From the NCBI RefSeq assembly GCF_900107395.1, contig NZ_FNPW01000001.1:112124-150073 (forward strand): a DNA stretch of 37,950 bases. The letters run 5' to 3'. A program made the translations under genes and the position numbers. Below are positions 6,827 through 15,300 of the stretch, in pieces. Source of the stretch: Pseudomonas sp. NFIX28 (GTDB lineage Bacteria > Pseudomonadota > Gammaproteobacteria > Pseudomonadales > Pseudomonadaceae). The notes beneath the pieces were generated by a model. The model did no database searches and was not told where the DNA came from. It worked only from the letters and a program-made list of their open reading frames with translations. How positions within the stretch are numbered: the first letter of the stretch is position 1; every line of letters begins with the position of its first letter.

Positions 6827-7474
6827 TCAGCCGGCGTTGCGCAGGTGCTCCATGGCCCACACCGCGGCCTCGACCCGCGAGCGCAGGCCGAGCTTGTGCA
6901 GCAGGTTCTTCACATGGACCTTGACCGTGCCTTCGGTGATGCCCAGCTTGTGGCCGATGACCTTGTTGCTGTAGCCGCTGGCGATGGTCCGCAGCACCTG
7001 GCGCTCGCGTTCGGTGAGTTCCACTTCCGCCTGGCGCGGCGGCGAGCGCAGGGCCTGGGCCATGACCCGGGTCAGCCCCGGGCTGATGACCAGGGCGCCG
7101 TTCAGCGCGTCGCGCAGGTATTGGATCAGCAACTCGGGCTCCATGTCCTTGAGCAGGTAGCCGTCGGCATCCAGGCGCAGGGCGTCGCGAATGTCGTCCT
7201 CGGCATCGGACACGGTGAACAGCAGCACCTTGCCGCGGTAGTCCATGGCCCGCAGGCGACGCAGGGTCTCGATGCCGTTGAGTTGCGGCATGTTGTTGTC
7301 GAGCAGCACCAGGTCGGGCCGCAAGGGTTCGATCAGGCCCAGGGCTTCTTCGCCGTGGCCGGCTTCGCCGACGATCTGCAGGTCGTCCTCGAGCTCGAGC
7401 ATCTGGCGAATGCCGCGACGCATCATCGGGTGGTCGTCGACCAGCAGGATCCGGTAAGGGGGGGGGGGGTTCAT
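6827..7474 (-). CDS. narL: Nitrate/nitrite response regulator NarL
   Basis: 215 residues. The receiver domain (about 7-125) has the acidic pocket VDD (12-14), phosphoacceptor Asp59 in LVLLDNN and a conserved Lys further on. The LuxR-type DNA-binding domain (about 148-212) has LTERERQVL, then the recognition helix TEGTVKVHVKNLLHKL. It is phosphorylated by NarX and binds 7-2-7 heptamer pairs. The ATG at 7474 overlaps the narX stop (ATGA), so the two are coupled. Codons 2-6 contain twelve consecutive C residues (AAC CCC CCC CCC CCT), giving four prolines before the conserved YRILLVDD. One-base slippage there would abolish the protein. Confidence 0.96.
   Translation of the reverse strand: MNPPPPYRILLVDDHPMMRRGIRQMLELEDDLQIVGEAGHGEEALGLIEPLRPDLVLLDNNMPQLNGIETLRRLRAMDYRGKVLLFTVSDAEDDIRDALRLDADGYLLKDMEPELLIQYLRDALNGALVISPGLTRVMAQALRSPPRQAEVELTERERQVLRTIASGYSNKVIGHKLGITEGTVKVHVKNLLHKLGLRSRVEAAVWAMEHLRNAG
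7458..7469. repeat. C12 homopolymer (G12 on plus strand) inside narL codons 2-6
   Basis: Twelve identical bases begin five bases downstream of the narL start codon. Such a tract is a classic slipped-strand site for on/off switching, and is also a frequent place for sequencing error. As given, the reading frame is intact. Confidence 0.95.
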
Positions 7475-9285
7475 GCGACGCTACCTTGTGGGGGGACTGC
7501 GAGAAATTCCGGGCGGAATTCCATCTGCACCAGGGTGCCCTGGGGCGTCCTGGAAGAAATCTGCAACTGGCCATGCAGGCTGCGGGCCCGCTCATCCATG
7601 ATGTTCAGGCCGTGGTGTTCGCGTTGATTGCCGCTGTTGTCGTGGCCGTCGCTGAAACCGCGGCCATCGTCCTCGATCGACAGGCGCAGGGTTTCGCCGT
7701 GCTGGCGCAGTTGCAGCCAGACATTTTCCGCGTGGGCGTGGCGCAGGCAGTTGGAGAGCGCCTCGCGGGTGATCTGCAACAGGTGGATCTGCTCGCTGGC
7801 CGACAGCTCGAAGGCGAAGCTGTCGACGTGCAGGTGCACCTGGAAATCGCCCCGGCGCGAGAACTCCTCGGTGGTCGCCTGCAGTTCCCGCACCAGCCCG
7901 GCATCGTGGATCTGCAGGCGGAAGGTGGTCAGCAGTTCGCGCAGCTGGCGGTAGGCGTTGTTCACCCCTTCGCGCAGTTCGGCGGTGACGTTCTCCAGGG
8001 TGCTCACCGGTTCGCCACGGCGCATCAGGGTCTGCATGCGGCTGACCTGCAGCTTCATGTAGGACAAGGCCTGGGCCAGCGAGTCGTGCAGCTCGCGGGC
8101 GATGATCGCGCGTTCTTCGAACAGCAGCAGGCGATGGTCCTGTTCGCGCTGGCGCTTGAGCGACAGCGAGGTGCCGATCAGGTTGGCCAGGGCCTGGATC
8201 AGCTCGGTTTCCCAGGCTTGCGGGGCGTGGCCGTCGACGAAGTGCGCCTTGAGCTCGCCCAGTTCGCTGCCCTGGTTGCTGATGCTGAAACTCTGCCGGC
8301 GGACCGGCTGGTGCCGCTGGCAGGTGGCGCAATCGCTGACCGCGCAGACGTCCCGACTGTTGGCGCCATGCAGCGCGATCAACTGCTGGGCCGGGGCCTG
8401 CAACTGGCCTTGCAGGCACAGCGACAGGCGCAACCCCGGCAGGCGTTGCTGGAAGCGCCGGATCAATTCGTCCAGGCCTTCGGCGTTGGCCAGCCGCGTG
8501 GCCAGGCTGCGACTGCTCTGGTACAGCAGTTCCAGGGCGGCATTGGCCTGTTGCAGGTTGTGGGTCTTTTGCCGCACCAGGGTTTCCAGGGTGCGGTGGG
8601 ATTGCTCGATGGTCTCGGCCATGGCGTTGAAGCTGGTGGCCAGTTGGCCCAGTTCGTCCCGCGACTGGTGGTTGACCCGCACCTGGAAGTCGCCACGGCG
8701 AAAACGCTGGGTGGCCTGCACCAGTTCCTGCAACGGCGTGACCACGCTGTACTGCAGTTCGTACAGGCCCAGCAGCAGGACGAACAGGGTGGTGAACAGC
8801 GCCGCGCCCTGGATCAGTTGTTGCCAGGTCTGCTTATGTTCGCTCTGGCGTTGCAGCAGGCTGACGAACTGGTTCAGCTGTTCGACGAAGGGCAGGGCCA
8901 GGGCCTGGAACGTGGCGGCGTCCTGCTGTTGCAGGGCCGGCTGCAATTGCCCGGCCCAGCGCTGCTGGATCTGCCGGTAGCTGTCCACCAGCTCGGGGTC
9001 GGCGCCGTCTTCCAGCACTGCCTTGAGCGACTGGCTGTCGAGGCGCTGTTGCAGGCTGCGGCGGATGCGCTCGATTTCTTCGGCGCTGGCGCCCGCGGCC
9101 AGCTTCCAGCTCAGGTGATAGGTCTCCATGCGCACCGAACCCGCGGTGTTGATCGCCGCGGCGTCGCCCTGGCTGAACCAGGCGATCAGCCCGGCGCTCA
9201 GCGAGCTGGCCAGCGCCAGCACGGCAATCAGGATGACCGCCAGGCCGGCGCGCGCGGGCAGGGAGCTGCGTAGCCAGCGGATCAT
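7471..9285 (-). CDS. narX: Nitrate/nitrite sensor histidine kinase NarX
   Basis: 604 residues in the inner membrane. TM1 is about 8-36. The periplasmic nitrate-binding P-box reads INTAGSVRMETYHLSW. TM2 (QGAALFTTLFVLLLGLYEL) is followed by a HAMP domain with VVTPLQEL. A cysteine-bearing central module has C-x5-C-x2-C (DVCAVSDCATCQ). The HisKA_3 domain has His400 in ARELHDSLAQAL (E. coli NarX His399), and the ATPase has an N-box (EALSNCLRHAH) and a G-box (DDGRGF). It phosphorylates NarL when nitrate is bound. The ATG at 9285 has only a weak ribosome site. It diverges from narK1 across a 315-bp control region and is coupled to narL by a 4-nt overlap. Confidence 0.96.
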   Translation of the reverse strand: MIRWLRSSLPARAGLAVILIAVLALASSLSAGLIAWFSQGDAAAINTAGSVRMETYHLSWKLAAGASAEEIERIRRSLQQRLDSQSLKAVLEDGADPELVDSYRQIQQRWAGQLQPALQQQDAATFQALALPFVEQLNQFVSLLQRQSEHKQTWQQLIQGAALFTTLFVLLLGLYELQYSVVTPLQELVQATQRFRRGDFQVRVNHQSRDELGQLATSFNAMAETIEQSHRTLETLVRQKTHNLQQANAALELLYQSSRSLATRLANAEGLDELIRRFQQRLPGLRLSLCLQGQLQAPAQQLIALHGANSRDVCAVSDCATCQRHQPVRRQSFSISNQGSELGELKAHFVDGHAPQAWETELIQALANLIGTSLSLKRQREQDHRLLLFEERAIIARELHDSLAQALSYMKLQVSRMQTLMRRGEPVSTLENVTAELREGVNNAYRQLRELLTTFRLQIHDAGLVRELQATTEEFSRRGDFQVHLHVDSFAFELSASEQIHLLQITREALSNCLRHAHAENVWLQLRQHGETLRLSIEDDGRGFSDGHDNSGNQREHHGLNIMDERARSLHGQLQISSRTPQGTLVQMEFRPEFLAVPPQGSVA

Positions 9286-9377
9286 GGGCACGGGCCGCGG
9301 GTAGAGAAGGGGAACATGGGCATGCGGGGTGGCTCTCCAGGAGGTGCCGATGGTTTTGCCGCCGGTCCCTGGCGCTC

Positions 9378-9393
9378 TACCTCTAAAGAGTTG
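9378..9393. promoter_or_regulatory. NarL-type box, distal site of narX/narK1 control region
   Basis: TACCTCTAAAGAGTTG is a 7-2-7 heptamer pair, good in the left half and weaker in the right. Its centre is about -191.5 from the predicted narK1 start (9577), near the -195 high-affinity NarL site of E. coli narG. It is also 93-108 bp in front of narX and could serve that promoter. Confidence 0.6.
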
Positions 9394-9433
9394 TTGTTCG
9401 TCGAAGCTGCGCGATTGCCGGGCGTGGCGAGCG

Positions 9434-9446
9434 CAAGAGCTTGATA
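9434..9446 (-). promoter_or_regulatory. IHF consensus match between the two NarL boxes
   Basis: On the minus strand the sequence reads TATCAAGCTCTTG, which fits the IHF consensus WATCAA-N4-TTR at every fixed position. Its centre is about -137 from the predicted narK1 start. IHF bending here would bring the distal NarL box to the promoter, as known for E. coli narG and P. aeruginosa narK1. Confidence 0.55.
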
Positions 9447-9474
9447 AACAAAGGGTCAAGAGGTTTTCCAGCAC

Positions 9475-9490
9475 TACCTCGTTGGAGGTA
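9475..9490. promoter_or_regulatory. NarL-type box, proximal site upstream of narK1
   Basis: TACCTCGTTGGAGGTA is the best NarL-type site of the window: both halves keep TACCTC around a 2-bp gap. Its centre is -94.5 from the predicted start, near the -89 NarL cluster of E. coli narG. Confidence 0.7.
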
Positions 9491-9528
9491 GGCGGCGCAA
9501 GCATATGCCCGCAGGGCTCCGGGCTTCG

Positions 9529-9570
9529 TTGATGGAGGTCAAGTTTTTGCCGGGTTTGCCTCTCTAGTCT
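9529..9570 (+). promoter_or_regulatory. ANR box and -10 of the narK1 promoter
   Basis: TTGATGGAGGTCAA (9529-9542) differs from TTGAT-N4-ATCAA at one position. TAGTCT at 9565-9570 starts 29.5 bp from the box centre, the class II spacing, giving a start near 9577 and a 24-nt leader ending in GGAGAGCG before the narK1 ATG. Confidence 0.8.
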
Positions 9571-9600
9571 GCCGCCATGAATCACTGACTGGAGAGCGAG

Positions 9601-10896
9601 ATGAGCCAACCGCGTGTGCGACAAGGCCTGGTGCTGGGCATGAGTACGCTGGCCTTCACTGTGTGCTTTATGGTCTGGATGATGTTCGCGGTGCTCGGCG
9701 TGCCGATCAAGACACTGCTTGCGCTCAACGAGACCCAGTTCGGCCTGCTGGCCGCCACCCCGGTGTTGACCGGTTCGCTGGCGCGCCTGCCGCTGGGCCT
9801 GCTGACCGACCGCTTTGGCGGGCGCAGCGTGTTCTTCCTGCTGATGCTCTGCTGCGTATTGCCGCTGTACCTGATCAGCCACGCCACGGCGTACTGGCAG
9901 TTCCTGGTCCTGGGCCTGTTCGTCGGCCTGGCCGGCGGTTCGTTTTCGGTGGGCATCGCCTACGTCGCCAAATGGTTCGAGCAGGACAACCAGGGCTTCG
10001 CCATGGGCATTTTCGGTGCCGGCAACGCCGGGGCCGCGCTGACCAAGTTCCTCGCCCCGGCGCTGATCGCCGCCGGCAGCTGGCAGCTGGTGCCGAAAGT
10101 CTTCAGCGCCATCCTGTTCATCACCGCGCTGCTGTTCTGGTTCCTCAGCGCCGACAACAAGGCCCACCGCAGCGCTTGCGGCGCCAGCCTGCGCGAGCAG
10201 TTGAGCGCGCTGAAAGAGCCGGCGGTGTGGCGCTACTGCCAGTACTACTCGATCGTCTTTGGCGGCTACGTGGCCCTGGCGCTGTGGATGACCCAGTACT
10301 ACGTGCAGGAATACGGTTTCAGCCTGCAAAGCGCGGCGCTGCTGGCCGCCTGCTTTTCCCTGCCGGGCGGCGTGCTGCGCGCCGTCGGCGGCTGGATGTC
10401 GGACCGCTGGGGCGCGCAGAGCGTGACCTGGTGGGTGCTCTGGGTCAGCTGGGTGTGCCTGTTCCTGCTGTCCTACCCGCAGACCCAGCTGCAAGTGCAC
10501 ACCGTCGACGGCACCCTGGATTTCCACATCGGCCTGAACCCTGCGCTGTTCACCGTGCTGCTGTTCGTCATGGGCATCGCCTTCGCCTTCGGCAAGGCCT
10601 CGGTGTTCAAGTACATCGCCAACGACTACCCGCAAAACATGGGCGCGGTGTCCGGCATCGTCGGCTTGGCCGGCGGCCTGGGCGGCTTCGTCCTGCCGAT
10701 CCTGTTCGGCGCCCTGGTGGACCTCACCGGCGTGCGCTCCTCCTGCTTCATGTTGATGTACGGCGTGGTCTGGGTGTCGCTCACCTGGATGTACTTCAGC
10801 GAAGTCCGCAGGCGCCCGCTGCTGGGCAAACAGCCGCCGGCCACCTCGTCCCCGTTTTCCAGCATTGCCCAAGGAGAAGATCATGTCAGTGCTTAA
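9601..10896 (+). CDS. narK1: Nitrate transporter NarK1 (MFS, NNP family)
   Basis: 431 residues with about 12 membrane segments. It belongs to the nitrate/nitrite porter branch of the major facilitator superfamily, with the NarK1-type signature GIFGAGNAGAALTKF in the first half and GLAGGLGGFVLPILFG in the second. The intracellular loop RLPLGLLTDRFGGR is the MFS motif between helices 2 and 3. NarK1 types are thought to bring nitrate in with protons and start respiration. It is the first gene of the nar operon, behind the ANR/NarL/IHF control region, with GGAGAGCG before ATG 9601. It overlaps narK2 by 14 nt. Confidence 0.95.
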   Translation: MSQPRVRQGLVLGMSTLAFTVCFMVWMMFAVLGVPIKTLLALNETQFGLLAATPVLTGSLARLPLGLLTDRFGGRSVFFLLMLCCVLPLYLISHATAYWQFLVLGLFVGLAGGSFSVGIAYVAKWFEQDNQGFAMGIFGAGNAGAALTKFLAPALIAAGSWQLVPKVFSAILFITALLFWFLSADNKAHRSACGASLREQLSALKEPAVWRYCQYYSIVFGGYVALALWMTQYYVQEYGFSLQSAALLAACFSLPGGVLRAVGGWMSDRWGAQSVTWWVLWVSWVCLFLLSYPQTQLQVHTVDGTLDFHIGLNPALFTVLLFVMGIAFAFGKASVFKYIANDYPQNMGAVSGIVGLAGGLGGFVLPILFGALVDLTGVRSSCFMLMYGVVWVSLTWMYFSEVRRRPLLGKQPPATSSPFSSIAQGEDHVSA

Positions 10897-12304
10897 CAAG
10901 CCCGATTCAGGCCCGGTGATTCATGACTGGCGCCCGGAAGACCCCGCTTTCTGGGGGCGCAGCGGCAAGCAGACGGCGACCCGCAACCTGTGGATCTCGA
11001 TTCCCGCGCTGCTGCTGGCCTTTGCCGTGTGGATGGTCTGGAGCACGGTGATCGTGCGCCTGAACGCCATCGGTTTCAGCTTCAGCACCGACCAGCTGTT
11101 CTGGCTGGCGGCGCTGCCGGGGCTGTCCGGCGCCACCTTGCGAGTGTTCTATTCGTTCATGGTGCCGATCTTCGGCGGCCGCCGCTGGACTGCCCTGAGC
11201 ACGGCTTCGCTGCTGCTGCCGTCGCTGTGGATGGGCTTTGCCGTGCAGGACCCGAACACACCCTACAGCGTGTTCGTGCTGATCGCGCTGCTCTGCGGCT
11301 TCGGCGGCGGCAACTTTGCCTCGAGCATGTCCAACATCAGCTTCTTCTACCCCAAGTCGCAGCAGGGCACGGCCCTGGGCCTGAATGCCGGGCTGGGCAA
11401 CCTCGGGGTGTCGGTGATGCAGTTCTGCGTGCCGCTGGTGATTACCTTCGGCCTGTTCGGCTGGCTCGGCGGGCAGCCCCAGGTGCTGGCCGACGGCAGC
11501 CAGCTGTGGCTGCAGAACGCCGGGTTTCTCTGGGTGCCGTTCATTGTCGCGGTGACCTTGCTGGCCTGGTTCGGCATGAATGACCTGTCCAGCGCCAAGG
11601 CCTCGTTCAGTGAGCAGGCGGTGATTTTCAAGCGCAAGCACAACTGGCTGATGTGCTGGCTGTACCTGGCCACCTTCGGCTCGTTCATCGGCTTCTCGGC
11701 GGCCTTCCCGCTGCTGATCAAGACCGCCTTTCCGGAGGTGGTCGCGCTGAAGTTCGCCTTCCTCGGCCCGCTGGTGGGCGCCCTGGTGCGGCCGCTGGGC
11801 GGCTGGCTGGCGGACAAGCTCGGCGGTGCGCGGGTGACCTTGTGGAACTTCGTGGCGATGATCCTGATGGTCTTCGGGGTTCTTCACTTTCTACCAGAGG
11901 CCAGCCACGGCGTTCTTCCGCACAACGGCGCCGGCGGCAACTTCTACGGCTTCCTCGGCCTGTTCATGCTGCTGTTCATCACCACCGGCATCGGCAACGG
12001 CTCCACCTTCCGCATGATCCCGGTGATCTTCCGCACCCTGCACGAAAAAGCCGCCGCCGGGCAAGGCGCCGCGGTGCGCGAGCAGGCGCTGAAAAACGCC
12101 GGCAAGGAGTCGGCCGCGGTGCTCGGCTTCAGCTCGGCGATGGGCGCCTTCGGCGCGTTCTTCATCCCCAAGTCCTTCGGCACTTCCATGGCCCAGACCG
12201 GTGGCCCGGAGATGGCCTTCTACATGTTCGTCGGCTTTTACCTGAGTTGCATCGTGGTGACCTGGTGGTGGTACGCGCGCAAAGGCGCGGCGACTCCCTG
12301 CTGA
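10883..12304 (+). CDS. narK2: Nitrate/nitrite antiporter NarK2 (MFS, NNP family)
   Basis: 473 residues, about 12 membrane segments plus a long N-terminal cytoplasmic stretch. Signature motifs are GLNAGLGNLGVSVMQF in the first half and TTGIGNGSTFRMIPVIF in the second, the NarK2/E. coli NarK pattern for nitrate-nitrite exchange; the large insert after helix 10 (residues about 390-425, Ala- and Lys-rich) is also typical. Start: ATG 10883 is preceded by AAGGAGAAG; the TTG upstream at 10865 is disfavoured. It overlaps narK1 by 14 nt. The NarK1-NarK2 pair, separate genes here, is fused into one protein in some bacteria such as Paracoccus. A hairpin lies between its stop and narG. Confidence 0.95.
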   Translation: MSVLNKPDSGPVIHDWRPEDPAFWGRSGKQTATRNLWISIPALLLAFAVWMVWSTVIVRLNAIGFSFSTDQLFWLAALPGLSGATLRVFYSFMVPIFGGRRWTALSTASLLLPSLWMGFAVQDPNTPYSVFVLIALLCGFGGGNFASSMSNISFFYPKSQQGTALGLNAGLGNLGVSVMQFCVPLVITFGLFGWLGGQPQVLADGSQLWLQNAGFLWVPFIVAVTLLAWFGMNDLSSAKASFSEQAVIFKRKHNWLMCWLYLATFGSFIGFSAAFPLLIKTAFPEVVALKFAFLGPLVGALVRPLGGWLADKLGGARVTLWNFVAMILMVFGVLHFLPEASHGVLPHNGAGGNFYGFLGLFMLLFITTGIGNGSTFRMIPVIFRTLHEKAAAGQGAAVREQALKNAGKESAAVLGFSSAMGAFGAFFIPKSFGTSMAQTGGPEMAFYMFVGFYLSCIVVTWWWYARKGAATPC

Positions 12305-12322
12305 CACGACCCGAATCCAAAC

Positions 12323-12356
12323 CTTGCCCGCTCGGGGCATAGAACCCCGCGGCAAG
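12323..12356 (+). promoter_or_regulatory. Hairpin in the narK2-narG gap
   Basis: CTTGCC (12323-12328) pairs with GGCAAG (12351-12356), and inside it CGGGG pairs with CCCCG around CATAGAA. The stem ends 17 nt before narG and leaves its ribosome site (GAGAGGAAAG) free. There is no U run, so an mRNA-stability or processing element is more likely than a terminator. Confidence 0.5.
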
Positions 12357-12373
12357 CCTGAGAGGAAAGCACC

Positions 12374-15300
12374 ATGAGTCATTTGTTGGATCAACTGCGG
12401 TTCTTCAACCGCAAGCAAAGCGAATTCGCCGAGGGCCACGGGGAGACCCGCAAGGAGTCGCGCGACTGGGAGAACGTCTACCGCTCGCGCTGGCAGTACG
12501 ACAAGATCGTGCGCTCCACCCACGGGGTGAACTGCACCGGTTCCTGCTCGTGGAAGATCTACGTGAAGAACGGCCTGATCACCTGGGAAACCCAGCAGAC
12601 CGACTACCCGCGCACCCGCAATGACTTGCCCAACCACGAGCCGCGCGGCTGCCCGCGGGGCGCCAGCTATAGCTGGTACATCTACAGCGCCAACCGCCTG
12701 AAGTACCCGAAGATTCGCAAGCCGCTGCTCAAGCTGTGGCGCCAGGCGCGCCAGAGCATGGCGCCGGTGGATGCCTGGGCGAGCATCGTCGAGGACCCGG
12801 CCAAGGCCGAGTCGTACAAGAGCAAGCGCGGCATGGGCGGCTTCATCCGTTCCAGCTGGGACGAGGTCAACGAGATCATCGCCGCGGCCAACGTCTACAC
12901 CATCAAGCAATACGGCCCCGACCGGGTCGTCGGTTTCTCGCCGATCCCGGCCATGTCGATGGTCAGCTACGCCGCCGGCGCCCGCTACCTGTCGCTGATC
13001 GGCGGCGCCTGCCTGAGTTTCTATGACTGGTACTGCGACCTGCCGCCAGCCTCGCCGATGGTCTGGGGCGAGCAGACCGACGTGCCGGAGTCGGCCGACT
13101 GGTACAACTCCAACTACATCATCGCCTGGGGTTCCAACGTCCCGCAGACCCGTACCCCGGACGCGCACTTCTTCACCGAGGTGCGCTACAAGGGCACCAA
13201 GACCGTGGCCATCACCCCCGACTATTCGGAAGTGGCCAAGCTCACCGACCTCTGGCTCAACCCCAAGCAGGGCACCGACGCGGCGCTGGCCCAGGCCTTC
13301 AACCATGTGATCTTCAAAGAATTCCACCTGGACCGGCCGAGCGCCTATTTCACCGACTACGCCAAGCGCTACACCGACCTGCCGGTGCTGGTGCTGCTCA
13401 AGCCGATGCTCGGCACCGCGCCGGGCAACGGTTACCAGCCGGACCGCTTCCTGCGCGCCTCGGACCTGGCCGGCAACCTCGGCCAGGACAACAACCCGGA
13501 ATGGAAAACCATCGCCATCGACGCCAGCGGCGAGCTGGTGTCGCCCCAGGGCTCTATCGGCTATCGCTGGGGCGAGCAGGGCAAGTGGAACATCCTCGCC
13601 CGTGAAGGCGGCGCGGGGCGCGAGATCGACCTGAGCTTGAGCCTGATCGGTGGCGATGTCGCCGAAGTGGCCTTCCCGTATTTCGCCGGGGAAATCCAGG
13701 AGCACTTCCAGCATGTGGCCGGCGATGCCGTGCAATACCGCCGCGTGCCGGTGCGCAGCCTGACCCTGGCCGACGGCAGCCAGGTCAAGGTGGCCACGGT
13801 GTTCGACCTGTCGGCGGCCAACCTGGCCATCGACCGTGGCCTCGGCGGCGCCAATGTGGCCCGCGACTACGACGACGCCAGCGTGCCCGGCACTCCGGCC
13901 TGGCAGGAGCAGATCACCGGCGTCAGCCGCGAGAAAGCCATCCAGATCGCCCGCGAGTTCGCCGACAACGCCGACAAGACCCGTGGCCGCTCGATGATCA
14001 TCGTCGGCGCGGCGATGAACCACTGGTACCACATGGACATGAACTACCGCGGGCTGATCAACATGCTCATGCTCTGCGGTTGCGTCGGCCAGACCGGGGG
14101 CGGCTGGGCGCACTACGTGGGCCAGGAAAAACTGCGTCCGCAATGCGGCTGGCTGCCCCTGGCGTTCGGCCTGGACTGGAGCCGCCCGCCACGGCAGATG
14201 AACGGCACCAGCTTCTTCTATGCCCACAGCTCGCAATGGCGCCACGAGAAAATGAGCATGCACGACGTGCTCTCGCCATTGGCCGACAAGAGCCAGTTCC
14301 CCGAGCATGCGCTGGACTACAACATCCGCGCCGAGCGCGCCGGCTGGCTGCCCAGCGCGCCGCAGCTCAACACTAACCCGCTGCACATCTGCCGCGACGC
14401 CACAGCACTTGGCATGACGCCCAAGGACTATGTGGTCAAGTCGTTGCATGAGGGGTCGCTGCGTTTCGCCTGCGAACAGCCGGACAACCCGCAGAACTTC
14501 CCGCGCAACATGTTCATCTGGCGTTCCAACCTGCTGGGGTCCTCGGGCAAGGGCCACGAGTACATGCTCAAGTACCTGCTCGGCACCCGTAACGGGGTGA
14601 TGAACGAGGACATCGGCCAGGTTGGCGACTGCAAGCCGCAGGAAGCCGAATGGGTCGACGAAGGCGCGATCGGCAAGCTCGACCTGGTCACCACCCTGGA
14701 CTTCCGCATGTCCTCGACCTGCGTGTATTCCGACATCGTGCTGCCGACCGCGACCTGGTACGAAAAGGACGACATGAACACCTCGGACATGCACCCCTTT
14801 ATCCACCCGCTGTCGGCGGCCATCGACCCGGCCTGGGAATCGCGCTCCGACTGGGAAATCTACAAGGGCATCGCCAAGGCATTCTCGGCCATGGCGGTGG
14901 GGCACCTGGGCGTGGAGCAGGACCTGGTCACCGTGCCGCTGCTGCATGACAGCGTCGGCGAGCTGGCCCAACCGTTCGGCGGCACCGACTGGAAGAGCGC
15001 CGGCGTGGCGCCGCAACCGGGCAAGAATGCGCCGAACCTGCAAGTGGTAGAGCGCGACTACCCGAACATCTACAAGCAGTTCACCTCCCTCGGGCCGCTG
15101 CTGGAAAAACTCGGCAACGGCGGCAAGGGCATCAACTGGAACACCGACCGGGAAGTGCAATTCCTCGGCGAGCTGAACTACCGCGAAGAGGCGGCGGGCA
15201 TCAGCCAGGGCCGGCCGAAGATCGATACCGCCATCGACGCGGCCGAGGTGATCCTCTCGCTGGCCCCGGAAACCAACGGCCATGTGGCGGTCAAGGCCTG

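Noticed and set aside
9334..9349. CTCTCCAGGAGGTGCC as a third NarL box near narX
   Set aside because: The dyad has an odd centre and lacks the TAC ends, so the 7-2-7 pattern is not met.
9441..9461. TTGATAAACAAAGGGTCAA as a second ANR box
   Set aside because: The half-sites are 9 bp apart instead of 4, so it does not fit the ANR geometry; the left part fits an IHF match better.
9286..10899. In-frame upstream extension of narX to a 1142-residue protein
   Set aside because: It runs through the regulatory region and antisense to narK1; the conserved NarX N-terminus begins at the ATG at 9285.
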